From JBASEY01 sp049652745 (lineage in GTDB: Bacteria; CSSED10-310): DNA of 64,000 bases. The position numbers and the translations under genes are program-made. Each line of letters opens with the position of its first letter. Within the stretch, counting starts at the first letter, position 1. The notes beneath the pieces were generated by a model. It was not told the DNA's origin, did no database searches, and saw only the letters and a program-made list of their open reading frames with translations. Location of the stretch: contig JBASEY010000023.1 of assembly GCA_049652745.1 (NCBI GenBank), positions 277,392 to 341,391 on the forward strand, written 5' to 3'. Below, in pieces: positions 1 to 10,028 of the stretch.

Positions 1-2129
1 TCGGCAACAGTCTGGATGTCGACTTTGCTGATTTAATCGATTATTTCGGTGAAGATGAAGAAACCACCTCGATCATTTTGTATATTGAATCCATCAAAGA
101 TGCGCGAAAATTTATGACGGCGTCGCGAGCATTTGCGCGGAGCAAACCGATTGTTGCATACAAAGCTGGCAGGTTTCCTGAATCAGCCGAGGTTGCAGCT
201 TCACATACCGGCGCCATGGCAGCGGAGGATGCTGTTTATGACGCAGCATTTCAGCGGGCCGGCATTGTGCGGGTATTTGATTTCGGTGAAATTTTCGATT
301 GTGCGGAATTGGTCGGGCGGCAGAAATTACCGCATGGCCCACGGCTGGGTATCGTTACCAACGCCGGCGGTCCTGGAGTTATGGCAACTGATGCCTTGAT
401 AGCGGAATCGGGTGAATTGGCGGAACTTACTGATAAGACCATGGCGTTGTTGAATGAAAACCTTCCACCCTTTTGGTCCCACCGTAACCCAGTGGATATT
501 CTGGGGGATGCACCGTCTAAAAGGCTGGGGAAAGCCGCCGGCTTCGTCCTGGATGACCCAGGAGTCGACGCCCTGCTGGCTATATTGACCCCACAGTCGA
601 TGACAAATCCAACCTCAGCGGCAAAAGCTATCGTTCAACTGGCTGAAAAAACTACCAAACCCATCCTGGCGGCGTGGCTTGGAGGAGGCAGCATGCGCGA
701 AGGCATTGAAATATTGATGCAAAACGGTATCGCGAGCTATCGAACCCCGGAACAAGCAGTACGGGCGTTTATGCTGTTGACAGCCTACAGCCGCAACCTG
801 GAGATTTTGTACGAAACACCAAGAGACATTCCCGTCGCCTTTACTTTGGATCGCCAAACATTGAGAAAGCAGTTGAGAAAATTTATTCCGGACAACGATA
901 ACCGGATTCTGTCGGAAAACGACTCAAAACGGATCTTGTCAGCGTATGGAATACCTGTCACTGAACCCAAATTTGCTGATTCTGTTCACCGAGCTGTAGA
1001 AGTGGGTAAAGAGATAGGCTTCCCTTTGGTCATGAAAATCGAATCCCCGGATATCAGCCATAAAACCGATGCCGGAGGTGTTATTTTGAACATCCGAACA
1101 CCGGATGACATTACAACCGCCTTCGATAAAATGATGAAAACCGTATCTTCGGCGCTTCCGAATGCTCGGATCGATGGGGTAACTCTACAAAAAATGGTCG
1201 AGCAGCAAGGTGTCGAATTGATTTTGGGTGCAAAAAAAGACCCCGTCTTCGGTACGGTTGTCATGGTCGGCCTTGGCGGCGTAGGCGCTGAACTATTCGC
1301 GGATCGAAGCCTGGGATTTCCGCCGCTGAATGAGCGTCTTGCAAGACGTATGCTCGAAACCTTGAAGGCCTGGCCGCTGCTCCGTGGTTATAGAGGAAAA
1401 CCACCGGTCGATCTGGATAAACTTATCGAAATCATGATGAGACTCTCATATCTGGTCGCCGATTTTCCGGAAATCCTGGAATTGGATATCAATCCATTGC
1501 TTGCCATGGAAATGGATATGGTCGCGCTGGATGCCAGAATTCTTCTGTCACCTTCCAGCGATGTTGAAAGCACCCGACCATTTGCTCATTTGGCATTGCG
1601 GCCCTATCCCGAAGAATTTGTTCGCGACGCTGTATTGAACGACGGCACCAAAATACTGTTGCGACCCATCAGACCGGAAGATGAACCTATTTGGAAAGAA
1701 CTGCTAGGAAGCTGTTCACGCGAAACCATTTATATGCGGTTTAGATATATGTTCCATTGGGAGAGTCATGATGTCGCCACGCGGTATTGTTACATCGATT
1801 ATGATCGTGAAATCGCCATTATCGCCGAACATGCCGATCAGAACGGTAGAAAACTGCTCGGAGTGGGACGTTTGGTTTGCGAGCCGGGAAACGAGGTTGG
1901 TGAATATGCAGTCCTGGTTGCCGATAAATGGCAAAATAAAGGACTGGGCGGCATTCTGACCGATTTTTGCGTCGAAATAGCCAACAAATGGAATCTCAAA
2001 TCGATTGTCGCTCAAACAACACCGGACAATGAAAGGATGATCACACTTTTCAGGAACCGAGATTTTTCCATCGAAACGGAATCGAGCGGCGCGCTTTTAG
2101 AAGTGACGAAACCTCTTGAACAAGATTGA
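1..2129 (+). CDS. ADP-forming acyl-CoA synthetase / GNAT acetyltransferase fusion, 5' truncated
   Basis: The reading frame is open from base 3, so the gene starts outside the window; the N-terminal CoA-binding domain is missing. What remains is a succinyl-CoA-ligase-like segment (SLDVDFADLIDYFGED, then LYIESIKDARKF), an ATP-grasp domain in the middle (GFPLVMKIESPDISHKTDAGG is its typical core; the end carries LELDINPLL), and a C-terminal GNAT domain over roughly the last 170 residues (RPIRPEDE, then the acetyl-CoA loop region NKGLGGILTDF). This order matches the Pat/YfiQ family, whose members acetylate protein lysines, often on acetyl-CoA synthetase; family members are usually near 900 residues. 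Whether this protein is a protein acetyltransferase or an acid-CoA ligase with an added domain cannot be told from sequence. It ends about 150 bp before csoR and is probably a separate transcription unit. Confidence 0.9.
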   Translation, partial: GNSLDVDFADLIDYFGEDEETTSIILYIESIKDARKFMTASRAFARSKPIVAYKAGRFPESAEVAASHTGAMAAEDAVYDAAFQRAGIVRVFDFGEIFDCAELVGRQKLPHGPRLGIVTNAGGPGVMATDALIAESGELAELTDKTMALLNENLPPFWSHRNPVDILGDAPSKRLGKAAGFVLDDPGVDALLAILTPQSMTNPTSAAKAIVQLAEKTTKPILAAWLGGGSMREGIEILMQNGIASYRTPEQAVRAFMLLTAYSRNLEILYETPRDIPVAFTLDRQTLRKQLRKFIPDNDNRILSENDSKRILSAYGIPVTEPKFADSVHRAVEVGKEIGFPLVMKIESPDISHKTDAGGVILNIRTPDDITTAFDKMMKTVSSALPNARIDGVTLQKMVEQQGVELILGAKKDPVFGTVVMVGLGGVGAELFADRSLGFPPLNERLARRMLETLKAWPLLRGYRGKPPVDLDKLIEIMMRLSYLVADFPEILELDINPLLAMEMDMVALDARILLSPSSDVESTRPFAHLALRPYPEEFVRDAVLNDGTKILLRPIRPEDEPIWKELLGSCSRETIYMRFRYMFHWESHDVATRYCYIDYDREIAIIAEHADQNGRKLLGVGRLVCEPGNEVGEYAVLVADKWQNKGLGGILTDFCVEIANKWNLKSIVAQTTPDNERMITLFRNRDFSIETESSGALLEVTKPLEQD

Positions 2130-2189
2130 GAAGCGGTAGCTTCGACGTAAAAAAATTAATCTCACTTCGGTAAGCCTTGAAAAAATCCC

Positions 2190-2218
2190 TTGCTTTTCTT
2201 CTTGAAGCCAATTATAAC
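2190..2218 (+). promoter_or_regulatory. predicted sigma-70-type promoter of csoR-copA
   Basis: A -35 like TTGCTT (2190-2195) and a -10 TATAAC (2213-2218) are separated by 17 bp. Transcription would begin near 2225, which puts the CsoR-type operator directly on the start site. The -35 is weak, as expected for a repressed and inducible promoter. Confidence 0.5.
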
Positions 2219-2226
2219 AACGGATG

Positions 2227-2243
2227 ATACCCAGGGGGGGTAT
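2227..2243. promoter_or_regulatory. CsoR-type copper operator
   Basis: ATACCCAGGGGGGGTAT is an imperfect inverted repeat of the form TACCC-N-GGGGGTA with a G-tract. It is very close to the operator known upstream of copZA in Bacillus-type CsoR systems (established knowledge, recalled). It lies between the predicted -10 and the csoR start, so CsoR bound here would block its own operon until Cu(I) releases it. Confidence 0.75.
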
Positions 2244-2278
2244 AGTATTTGACGGCCTGTTTCAAGGAGATATCAAAA

Positions 2279-2545
2279 ATGCTGAATGCTCACGAAAAGA
2301 AAGATGTGATGCTGAGATTGAAAAAAATTGAAGGCCAAATTCGCGGCCTTCAAAAAATGGTCGATAGGGATACCTATTGCGTCGATGTGCTCACTCAACT
2401 GGCTTCCGTTCGATCCGCCGTGACCAGTGTCAGCAAGAAAATCATGAAAAGCCACGCCAACAGTTGCGTTCTCCAGGCCGTTAAAAAGGGAAAAGATGAC
2501 AGCATCGATGAAATGCTCGATGTTATCTTCAAGTTTTCGTCATAA
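2279..2545 (+). CDS. csoR: CsoR-family copper-sensing repressor
   Basis: An 88-residue all-helical DUF156/CsoR protein. I chose the ATG at 2279, preceded by AAGGAGA, rather than a TTG 30 bp upstream. The metal-site residues of CsoR can be read directly: Cys34 (TYCVDVL), His59 and Cys63 (KSHANSC), the Cys-His-Cys set used for Cu(I); nickel or sulfur-sensing relatives differ at these positions. The N-terminal helix carries the typical RLKKIEGQIRGLQKM. It is followed 17 bp later by copA, and a CsoR-type operator precedes it, so autoregulated copper-induced expression of both genes is likely. Repression is inferred from the family and not shown by the sequence alone. Confidence 0.93.
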   Translation: MLNAHEKKDVMLRLKKIEGQIRGLQKMVDRDTYCVDVLTQLASVRSAVTSVSKKIMKSHANSCVLQAVKKGKDDSIDEMLDVIFKFSS

Positions 2546-2562
2546 GCCTGAATGGAGGATTT

Positions 2563-5244
2563 ATGAAAACACAAACACAATTCAACATCATTTTAGATAT
2601 ACAAGGAATGTCGTGTGCATCTTGTGCTAAGAGCGTTGAAACAACACTGCTGCAAGCGCCGGGGGTACTGACGGCGTCAGTCAATGCTGTGACCGGCAAA
2701 GCCTATATCGAAGCGGACCAGGCCATCGTCAATACCGATGAACTTATCGATCGAGTTGAAAAAGCCGGCTATAAAGCGCAAATTGAAAAAGGAAAAAAAG
2801 CACATCAAAACATGACGTTAAAGGTCACAGGCATGAGTTGTGCTTCCTGCGCAAAAAGCGTAGAAACCACTCTGTTGCAGGCGCCTGGTGTTTTGGCAGC
2901 CTCAGTCAACCCCGTGACCGGCAAAGCCTATATCGAAGCGGACCAGGCCATCGTAAACACCGATGAACTTATCGATCGAGTTGAAAAAGCCGGCTATAAA
3001 GCGCAATTTGAACAAGAAAGTAGTGCTTCGAAGAAAGTGACCTTAAAGGTTGCAGGTATGAGTTGTGCCTCTTGTGCCGTGAATATAGAAAAAGCGTTTG
3101 CTGCGAAAGAAGGCGTCGATCAAGCGGTTGTCAATTTTGCGGCTGGAACCGTCTCGATTCAGTACAATCCGGAATTTCTGACACTGACAGATCTGAAAAA
3201 CATCATCGCTCAAACCGGCTATCAAGTAATAGAGGAGAGCCTGATTAAATCGGCAGAATCGGATGAAACCAAGCTAACCCGGCAGGCCTGGAACCGAGTG
3301 ATATTATCTTCGACACTTTCAATCGCTATTATGATTGCCATGCTGATAGATATGTTTGTCGCACCGGTACCAGGTTATCTATTCTGGGTGGCCCTTCTAG
3401 CTTTCCCCAATATTTTTATTCTGGGTAGAAATGTGCATAAAACTGCAATTCGCAGCGCTCTTTCCGGCCGACCCAACATGGATGTGCTGGTTTCCATGGG
3501 CTCCGGGCTGCCTTTCCTGATCAGTTTGGGGGCCTTCTTTTTCGATATTCAAAACTTTTTTGAAATGGCCTCTTCGATCATGTCATTCCACTTGATCGGC
3601 AAATACTTGGAAACCCGGGCTAAAGGCCGGGCGTCCGATGCAATTCGAAAACTGATCGATATGAGCGCAAAAACAGCTCGCATTTTGGTCGATGGAAAGG
3701 AACTCGAGATCGATGTATCCGGGCTTGTTTTGGGTGATATCATGTTGGTTCGACCTGGAGAAAAAATACCGACGGACGGCACAATAATCGAAGGGGAATC
3801 GACGATAGATGAGTCTATGGCGACGGGTGAGCCGATGCCGGTCCGACGCAAAGCAGGTGATGAAGTATTAGGGGCGACTATCAACGGGCCGGGGCTGTTG
3901 AAAGTGAAGGTACAAAAAGTCGGTCATGAGACATTTCTAGCTCAAGTGATCAAATTAGTCGAGCAATGTCAGGGAACAAAAGTTCCGATCCAGGAATTCG
4001 CCGACAGAGTGACAGGATATTTTGTGCCTGCAATCCTTTTATTCGCGGTATTCGTATATTTTTCATTTCTTTTGTTTCCGGATTTTCACCGCGCTGTTAT
4101 CGAATGGGGCGCCGCATTTCTACCATGGGTCAAAATGTATCCCTCTATCTGGACGCTGGCTTTTATCACCGCAACAACGGTTTTAGTCATTGCTTGTCCA
4201 TGCGCTTTAGGACTTGGCACGCCTACAGCCCTCATGGTCGGCAGCGGCCTGGGCGCCCAACATGGTATATTGATCCGAAATGGTGAAGCGGTTCAGACAT
4301 TGCGGGAAACGACTGTTATCGCATTTGATAAAACCGGTACCTTGACCCAGGGTAAACCGGTAATGACGGATATCGTTGTTGTGGGGGATCTATCGGAAAA
4401 CGACATGCTCCAATATGCCGCTTCATTGGAAAACGCGTCGGAACACCCGCTGGCCCGGGCGATCGTTCAAGCTGCAACTGAACGTGATCTTGCTCTAAGG
4501 CAAGTCAATGATGTGGAAACCATCACTGGAAAAGGGATAAAAGGAACAGTTGACGGCATCCCAATCGCGATCGGAAACAATAGGATGATGGATGAGTCAG
4601 GTATTGAATGGAAGCCGTATTCATCGCAAATGGAGCTGTTTGAAAAAGATGCCAAATCTTGTATCTACGTGGCTGTCAATGGTAAGGCAGCCGGCTTGAT
4701 GGCAGTTGCCGACACACTCAAGGTCGATGCAGCCGATGCTATCGCCCAGCTAAATCAAATGGGAATTCGCACCGTCATGATTACCGGCGACAACCCGCAG
4801 AGTGCCGCTGCAATCGCTAAAAAAGCGAATGTTTTGGATGTCATAGCAGGCGTATTACCGGAAGGCAAGGTCGATGCAGTGAAAAAACTTCAAGAACAGG
4901 GCGCAATGGTCACGATGGTCGGCGATGGCATCAACGACGCACCGGCTCTGAAACAGGCCAATGTCGGCATCGCACTGGGAAGTGGAACAGACATCGCCAT
5001 CGAAGCTGCTGATGTCACCATCGTACGCACCGAGCTGATGGCCGTCGTTTCGGCCATTCGCTTGTCCAGAGCAATATTCAGAAAGATACGCCAAAATTAT
5101 TTCTGGGCCTGGTTTTATAATGTTGTTGCATTACCTATCGCAGCTTTGGGCTTGTTGCATCCAATGATCGGCATGGCTGCTATGTCCATGAGTTCGTTGA
5201 ATATCGTTTATAATTCGTTGCGCCTGAAAAGAGTTCCGATTTGA
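2563..5244 (+). CDS. copA: Cu(I)-exporting P1B-type ATPase with three N-terminal HMA domains
   Basis: An 893-residue P1B ATPase that pumps Cu(I) out of the cytoplasm. Three heavy-metal-binding domains lie at about residues 9-72, 84-147 and 160-224, each with GMSCASC. Next come the membrane segments, the TGEP actuator loop, the CPC transport motif (545-547), the phosphorylated Asp589 in DKTGTLT, an HP motif (SEHPLA) and the hinge GDGINDAPAL. The last membrane helix has the MSMSS motif typical of copper pumps. HMA1 and HMA2 are almost identical, with a DNA pattern that suggests gene conversion. The start at 2563 follows GGAGG. It is in an operon with csoR. The gene ends 9 bp from the convergent beta-helix gene. 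Confidence 0.96.
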   Translation: MKTQTQFNIILDIQGMSCASCAKSVETTLLQAPGVLTASVNAVTGKAYIEADQAIVNTDELIDRVEKAGYKAQIEKGKKAHQNMTLKVTGMSCASCAKSVETTLLQAPGVLAASVNPVTGKAYIEADQAIVNTDELIDRVEKAGYKAQFEQESSASKKVTLKVAGMSCASCAVNIEKAFAAKEGVDQAVVNFAAGTVSIQYNPEFLTLTDLKNIIAQTGYQVIEESLIKSAESDETKLTRQAWNRVILSSTLSIAIMIAMLIDMFVAPVPGYLFWVALLAFPNIFILGRNVHKTAIRSALSGRPNMDVLVSMGSGLPFLISLGAFFFDIQNFFEMASSIMSFHLIGKYLETRAKGRASDAIRKLIDMSAKTARILVDGKELEIDVSGLVLGDIMLVRPGEKIPTDGTIIEGESTIDESMATGEPMPVRRKAGDEVLGATINGPGLLKVKVQKVGHETFLAQVIKLVEQCQGTKVPIQEFADRVTGYFVPAILLFAVFVYFSFLLFPDFHRAVIEWGAAFLPWVKMYPSIWTLAFITATTVLVIACPCALGLGTPTALMVGSGLGAQHGILIRNGEAVQTLRETTVIAFDKTGTLTQGKPVMTDIVVVGDLSENDMLQYAASLENASEHPLARAIVQAATERDLALRQVNDVETITGKGIKGTVDGIPIAIGNNRMMDESGIEWKPYSSQMELFEKDAKSCIYVAVNGKAAGLMAVADTLKVDAADAIAQLNQMGIRTVMITGDNPQSAAAIAKKANVLDVIAGVLPEGKVDAVKKLQEQGAMVTMVGDGINDAPALKQANVGIALGSGTDIAIEAADVTIVRTELMAVVSAIRLSRAIFRKIRQNYFWAWFYNVVALPIAALGLLHPMIGMAAMSMSSLNIVYNSLRLKRVPI

Positions 5245-5253
5245 TACAGCGAA

Positions 5254-8200
5254 TCAATGAGTTTCAATCACGTTCAAAGCGGCCAAACGCGCATCATCAG
5301 AGGTGATGGCCCCATCTAAATCCAAGTCTGCTGCGCAGAAAACACCATATTCGGTGACTTCTTCACCCAAGACGAACTGAAATATCCTCTCAACGTCCCG
5401 CCAAGTGACAAGGCCGTCATCATCGACATCGCCGTTATGATGGCACTTGGGAATTTGCGGATGCCACCCCATGTCGATTAAACCATCGTCGGGCCAGCTT
5501 CCACTTTCAGAGCTACGCTGATTCATCAACTGAATCGAGTCCGGAGTCATATACGATATCCAAAATGACTGTTTTGAACCGCTGTCGATACACGGGCTCG
5601 TAACGGATTGCCCGGACCGCAGCGATGAAAGCCGATATCGAGAATCGGAGTGATATTTGATAGTTGGATTTTGTCTAAAATCACCTTCTATCGAATTGGA
5701 GAATCCAAAAGTTTTTTCGCTTTGTGAAACAAATAAGGGATCGCTGTATAGAGTTCCTTCGCCTAACAGAAGTGTTGAAAAAGGCGAAATGTGTAACGAT
5801 TCAGGAGATCCATCACCGGCAATCGACCACGAAATCCTGGCAGATGAAGGTTTCCAGCGCCATAAGACTGCAATATCGTCACCTTGTTCCGCATGGTTGC
5901 CCCACAGAATGCTGTCACGACAAACCATTTCAGCGCCCTCAACTACGGCAATCCCACCTCCGGCGATTCGACTGAATCCCAAGGCGCTATTGTCGGCAAC
6001 GGTGCAGTTGATCAACGATACTTTACAAGATTCAAAATAGCCGCCCCCTCCGAAACCGGAAATCAGTCTAAAAGGCCAGGCGGTGTTTTGAGCAAACAGT
6101 GTGTCGATTATCGAGAATCGACCTTCGGAAACATGGATTCCGCCGCCGGTTTCAGCCATATTTTCTTCGAATATGCTGCCGGTGACAACAAAATCGTGAT
6201 CATAACGGGAACTCCACCCTCCACCCTTTGTAGCCCAATTATTCTTAAACGCGCAACCATGAACCCTGCCTGCGGCCATCCAGCTCGAAACCGCACCACC
6301 GGAATTACCGGCATCATTGTCGAAAAAGATACAATTTGTAGCCAGAAAATTGCCGTATTGCCGAACATCTACGGCGCCGCCATTCCCTGCTGCAAAATTT
6401 TTTGTGAAAACACAATCTGTAAGTGTAAGCAGACCGCCAGAGGCCACTATTGCCCCGCCATGTGCCGAACTCGAATTGGATTCCAATCGGCATGAGTCAA
6501 CCGTCAAATCACAGAACGTTAGATCGATGGCTGAAGCGCCGCTGTTTTTGATCGTCATACGACTGAGTTTTGAGCGGTCAATCCATGCTCCATACCAGGC
6601 TCCGGTTCGGTTGCCGATCGATTCAGCGTCGATAGTGACTTTTTCCGTCAATGTAATTCCTTCAATCGTCACATTCGACAAAAGGGGAAGCGTGCCCGGC
6701 CAGGGCTCGTCACGCAGAAAATATTCACCTTCCAATAAATGAACAGTCACGCTGGGCCGGGCAGGTTCGGAATACAATCGACCCAATGTTGTTCGGATGG
6801 AACGGAAAGGCTCTGAAGGTGACAGACCGGAGTTGTGATCGTCCCCCCAAGGCGCCACGTATACATCACTCTGGATAGGTTCCGCTCCCGTGCAGCCGGA
6901 AATATCAAAGGCTGCGACTGGAGATACATAGAAATCCGATATCGGAATCCCGTCGAAATGGTTTCCCGTTGCTGATACAGGTGGCGTAAAGGGCACGTCA
7001 GCAGCCAGATCACAGCCGACAGCAGCACTGTTACCCTTGAAAACGTTGGGAGCCATTGCCAAATCGCTCCCCGGTTGGCTGATATGAATCGCGCCGCCGG
7101 TTCGTGAGGCACGATTGTCGGAAAACACACATCCGCCAACAGTAACATGGCCAAAATACGCCGCTATCGCGCCACCATTTCGGACAGCGAAGTTATTTTT
7201 GAACTCACAGAAAGAAATAAAAGCATGAGCATTATAACCGCTTAAAATCGCACCACCCATTTGTTCGGACGAATTATTTTCAAACAGGCAATCGATTATC
7301 GACGGATTGGACCCAGGACCACAGTGAATCGCTCCACCATGTTTGGTCGAAGCATTTTGAAAAAAGACACATTCTCGAATCATCGGCGACGCCGCGATAA
7401 GCGCCATGCCGGCGCCGATAACATCAGCCGTGCAGCCATGTATTTTGACATTGTTTATCTCAGGTGCGCAATCAGCGACAGTGACCCCCGGCCCTGTTCC
7501 TGACGATATATTGCAATTTTCCAGACTCGAATCAAAACTATAGTAGAAATCGATGACACTCCCGATTTCGGCGGCTATGATACTTGTTTCACTATCAGCG
7601 CCTTTTAATTGCACATACGGCGGTATACACAATGGGAACCATTCACCGGTTGAATCAGCGTAGAGACCTTCATCGATCATTACCGTCGCCGGTTGATAGG
7701 GAAGACCTATCACTCGTTTCAGGGAATGGGAAATCGTGCGAAAAGCGGACTGCGGCGTAAGGCCATCATGCGAATCGTCTCCACCGGGTGCGACATAAAC
7801 TGTAGCTCCGATCAAAGGCTCCTGTCCTGTAATAATGAACCCTTCTGTAGTAAAAGCGGCAGCCGGTGCGACTGACCAAGCGGAATCCGGTGAAACATCG
7901 AATATGTTGTTTTCAGCGGCGTAAGGGATAGCCGGAACCCAGGCGGCAGACAAATTGGCTCCTCGAGCCCCACAGTTCGAATCGAATATTGTGGCGCCCG
8001 ATGGTCCGGATGAAATATCAAAATTCCCGGTTTCTATCCTCACCGCTCCACCGACAGCGGCTATGTTTTCCGTGAAGGCACAGCCTTCAAACCGACTGGA
8101 TCCGCTCTGTTGATGAACGCCGCCTCCAGAAAACACAGCTTGATTACCAATGAAACGGCATCGTGTGAAAGTTGAAGAAGCAGACATGAAATACAATCCG

Positions 8201-9774
8201 CCGCCGGAAACTGTTGCCGAATTGTCACAAACCGTTGTATCAGAAAAATTTACATTTGCCCCTGCTGCCAGGTGAACTCCAGCCCCGAATTTTACATCAT
8301 GAAAACCGCTTATGGTTACGAACCGACAATCTGCAGCGGCATCCCGAACAAACAGGCCAGGACCGGTTTCACCGGTTAAAACGAGATGTTGCAACGAACC
8401 GCCGGATATCGACTCGGCCCTGATGCAGCCATTATTGACTGAGGAAGACTGCAGAATTGCTGCGCTGTTATTCATATGGTCCGAACAGGTAAAATATTTT
8501 AAAAGACGGCTGTCTGAAAAGCAGTCTCCGATAGGCTTAATTGATTCCGGTCCTATCAGGGAGACATTCGATAGTAATGGGAGCGGAAACAGTTCACCAT
8601 TTGTTTCAGAGGAATAAACGCCCGGTGCGAGAATCACAGAAAGGGGAGAGGAGCCTCCCGTCTGAATCCTTGACAGAGCAAATCGAATCGTGCGGAAAGG
8701 GCTTTGGGGTGACAGGCCGTCATTGGCGACATCATCCCCGTCAAGGGATACGAATAGATTTGATTCCACCGGATCAAAGGCGCTTGCATGCCCGGATACA
8801 TCAAAGGTCCCCGTCGGTAGAACCCAAGCCTCGGTCAAAGCCGAGCCGTCGAGAAACAGATTGTCGCGTGCATTGACCGGCTGGGTATGGCGTCCCCAAG
8901 AGGCTAGATCATTTCCGCCGCAGCCGCGGTTTCCGTTGAAAATATTAGCCGGCTGTATAACTGACGCCGCACCGTTACGCAAATATACGGCCCCGCCGGA
9001 ATAGTGTGAGACATTACCGATAAATTCACATTGAACGATATCCGCTTTGGAGTCACGAACACTCACAGCGCCGCCATTGCCGGACCTGCTGATATTGCCG
9101 TCGAATATACATTGCTGGATGAGTGGATTTGAATTGTCCTGACAATACAGTCCGCCACCTTGATTCACTGCTTCATTGCTTTGAAATCTGCAGGTATAAA
9201 GTCTTGGCGATGAGCCTTCCGTGCAGGCGACAGCGCCTCCATCGGTAGCGGAAAAATTACCGGCCAATACGACATTTTCAATTGTCGGAGAAGATTTGTT
9301 TCGGCAGAGGATCCCGCCTCCGCGTGACTCATCACCTCACGTACTGCAGACATCGACACCATTTATGATTCTGATGCTGCTCAGAACCGAAAATTCATTT
9401 TCTCGACAATGAAAGTCGAATGCTCGATCCATGAATTGACAATCGATAATACACGTTTCCGATGAAGCTCCTTGCACAGTGATTTCTTTTCCTTCAAATG
9501 AAACGCGCATGAACCCCATGCCTGAATAAATGCCCGGAGCAATAAGAATCCGATCACCGTCGTTCGCGGCATCGATAGCCTGTTGAAGAGTTGGGTATTC
9601 TGATGGAACAAGCAACTCCGAAGATAGAGCAGGGGAGCAGATAAATACTATCGCTGTTAGCATTGCCGAGAAAGCAAAAGCCAAGCGCAGTCTACTTATT
9701 CGCAACGGAGAATGGTAAAAGACGATTAAACTGTTGAAAATCATTGTTTGAAAGTCCATCACAAAATCTATCAT
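5254..9774 (-). CDS. large secreted parallel beta-helix repeat protein with dockerin-like C-terminus, interrupted by an in-frame TGA
   Basis: One reading frame of 1,507 codons including stop, broken once by TGA at 9337-9339. The first part (about 145 residues) has a signal peptide (hydrophobic run AFAFSAMLTAIVFICS, then Ala-rich cleavage region) and the opening beta-helix strand LVPSEYPTLQQAIDAANDGD. The part after the stop continues without a frame change as RGGGILCRNKSSPTIENV, a normal beta-helix rung, so both parts are one gene. Three tandem modules of about 315 residues each begin with a Y/FV-x-P/L-x-GDD...GLSPQ-PFRTI head, at about residues 340, 658 and 970. The C-terminus (about 1445-1506) holds two Ca-loop motifs, GDVDDDGLVTWRD and DLDLDGAITSDD, a dockerin type I-like pair. 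The fold suggests carbohydrate or surface binding. No catalytic residues were recognised. If the TGA is real, this is a pseudogene or a read-through product. Confidence 0.8.
9337..9339 (-). other. in-frame TGA inside the beta-helix gene
   Basis: On the minus strand the codons read GTC TGC AGT ACG TGA GGT GAT GAG TCA CGC GGA GGC. The protein sequence on both sides belongs to the same beta-helix domain and the same frame. Genes elsewhere in the window, such as copA, end normally at TGA, so TGA is a stop codon in this genome. A CGA-to-TGA or GGA-to-TGA nonsense change is the simplest reading. Confidence 0.85.
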
Positions 9775-10028
9775 AAGCTATTTTTCAGGTACGCCGCAAA
9801 TATTCTTGTTTAGAAATGGTCATTCGTTATCGATCGATTTGAATCCATCGATGACACTTATGGTTTGATATCATCTTAATGAATCCGATTTTTGCGCAAA
9901 AGACGTTCAGAGCTATGATATTCAGGCAGATCCGAGCGATATTACATGGAAATTTAAGCTGCTTTTAGTGTTTAGAATAATAAACGAACTAATTTAGTTA
10001 CTGATGAAATCCTTTATAAATAACATGG

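Noticed and set aside
5884..6495. 203-codon plus-strand ORF inside the beta-helix gene
   Set aside because: It lies antisense to a clear protein-coding frame, has no ribosome site, and its composition mirrors the opposite strand.
9296..9336. Small hairpin (CGGAGG...CCTCTG) after the in-frame TGA, like a bacterial SECIS element
   Set aside because: The stem is short, has a wobble pair and sits at an unusual distance; no selenocysteine gene is in the window, and beta-helix proteins are not known selenoproteins. A nonsense change is simpler.
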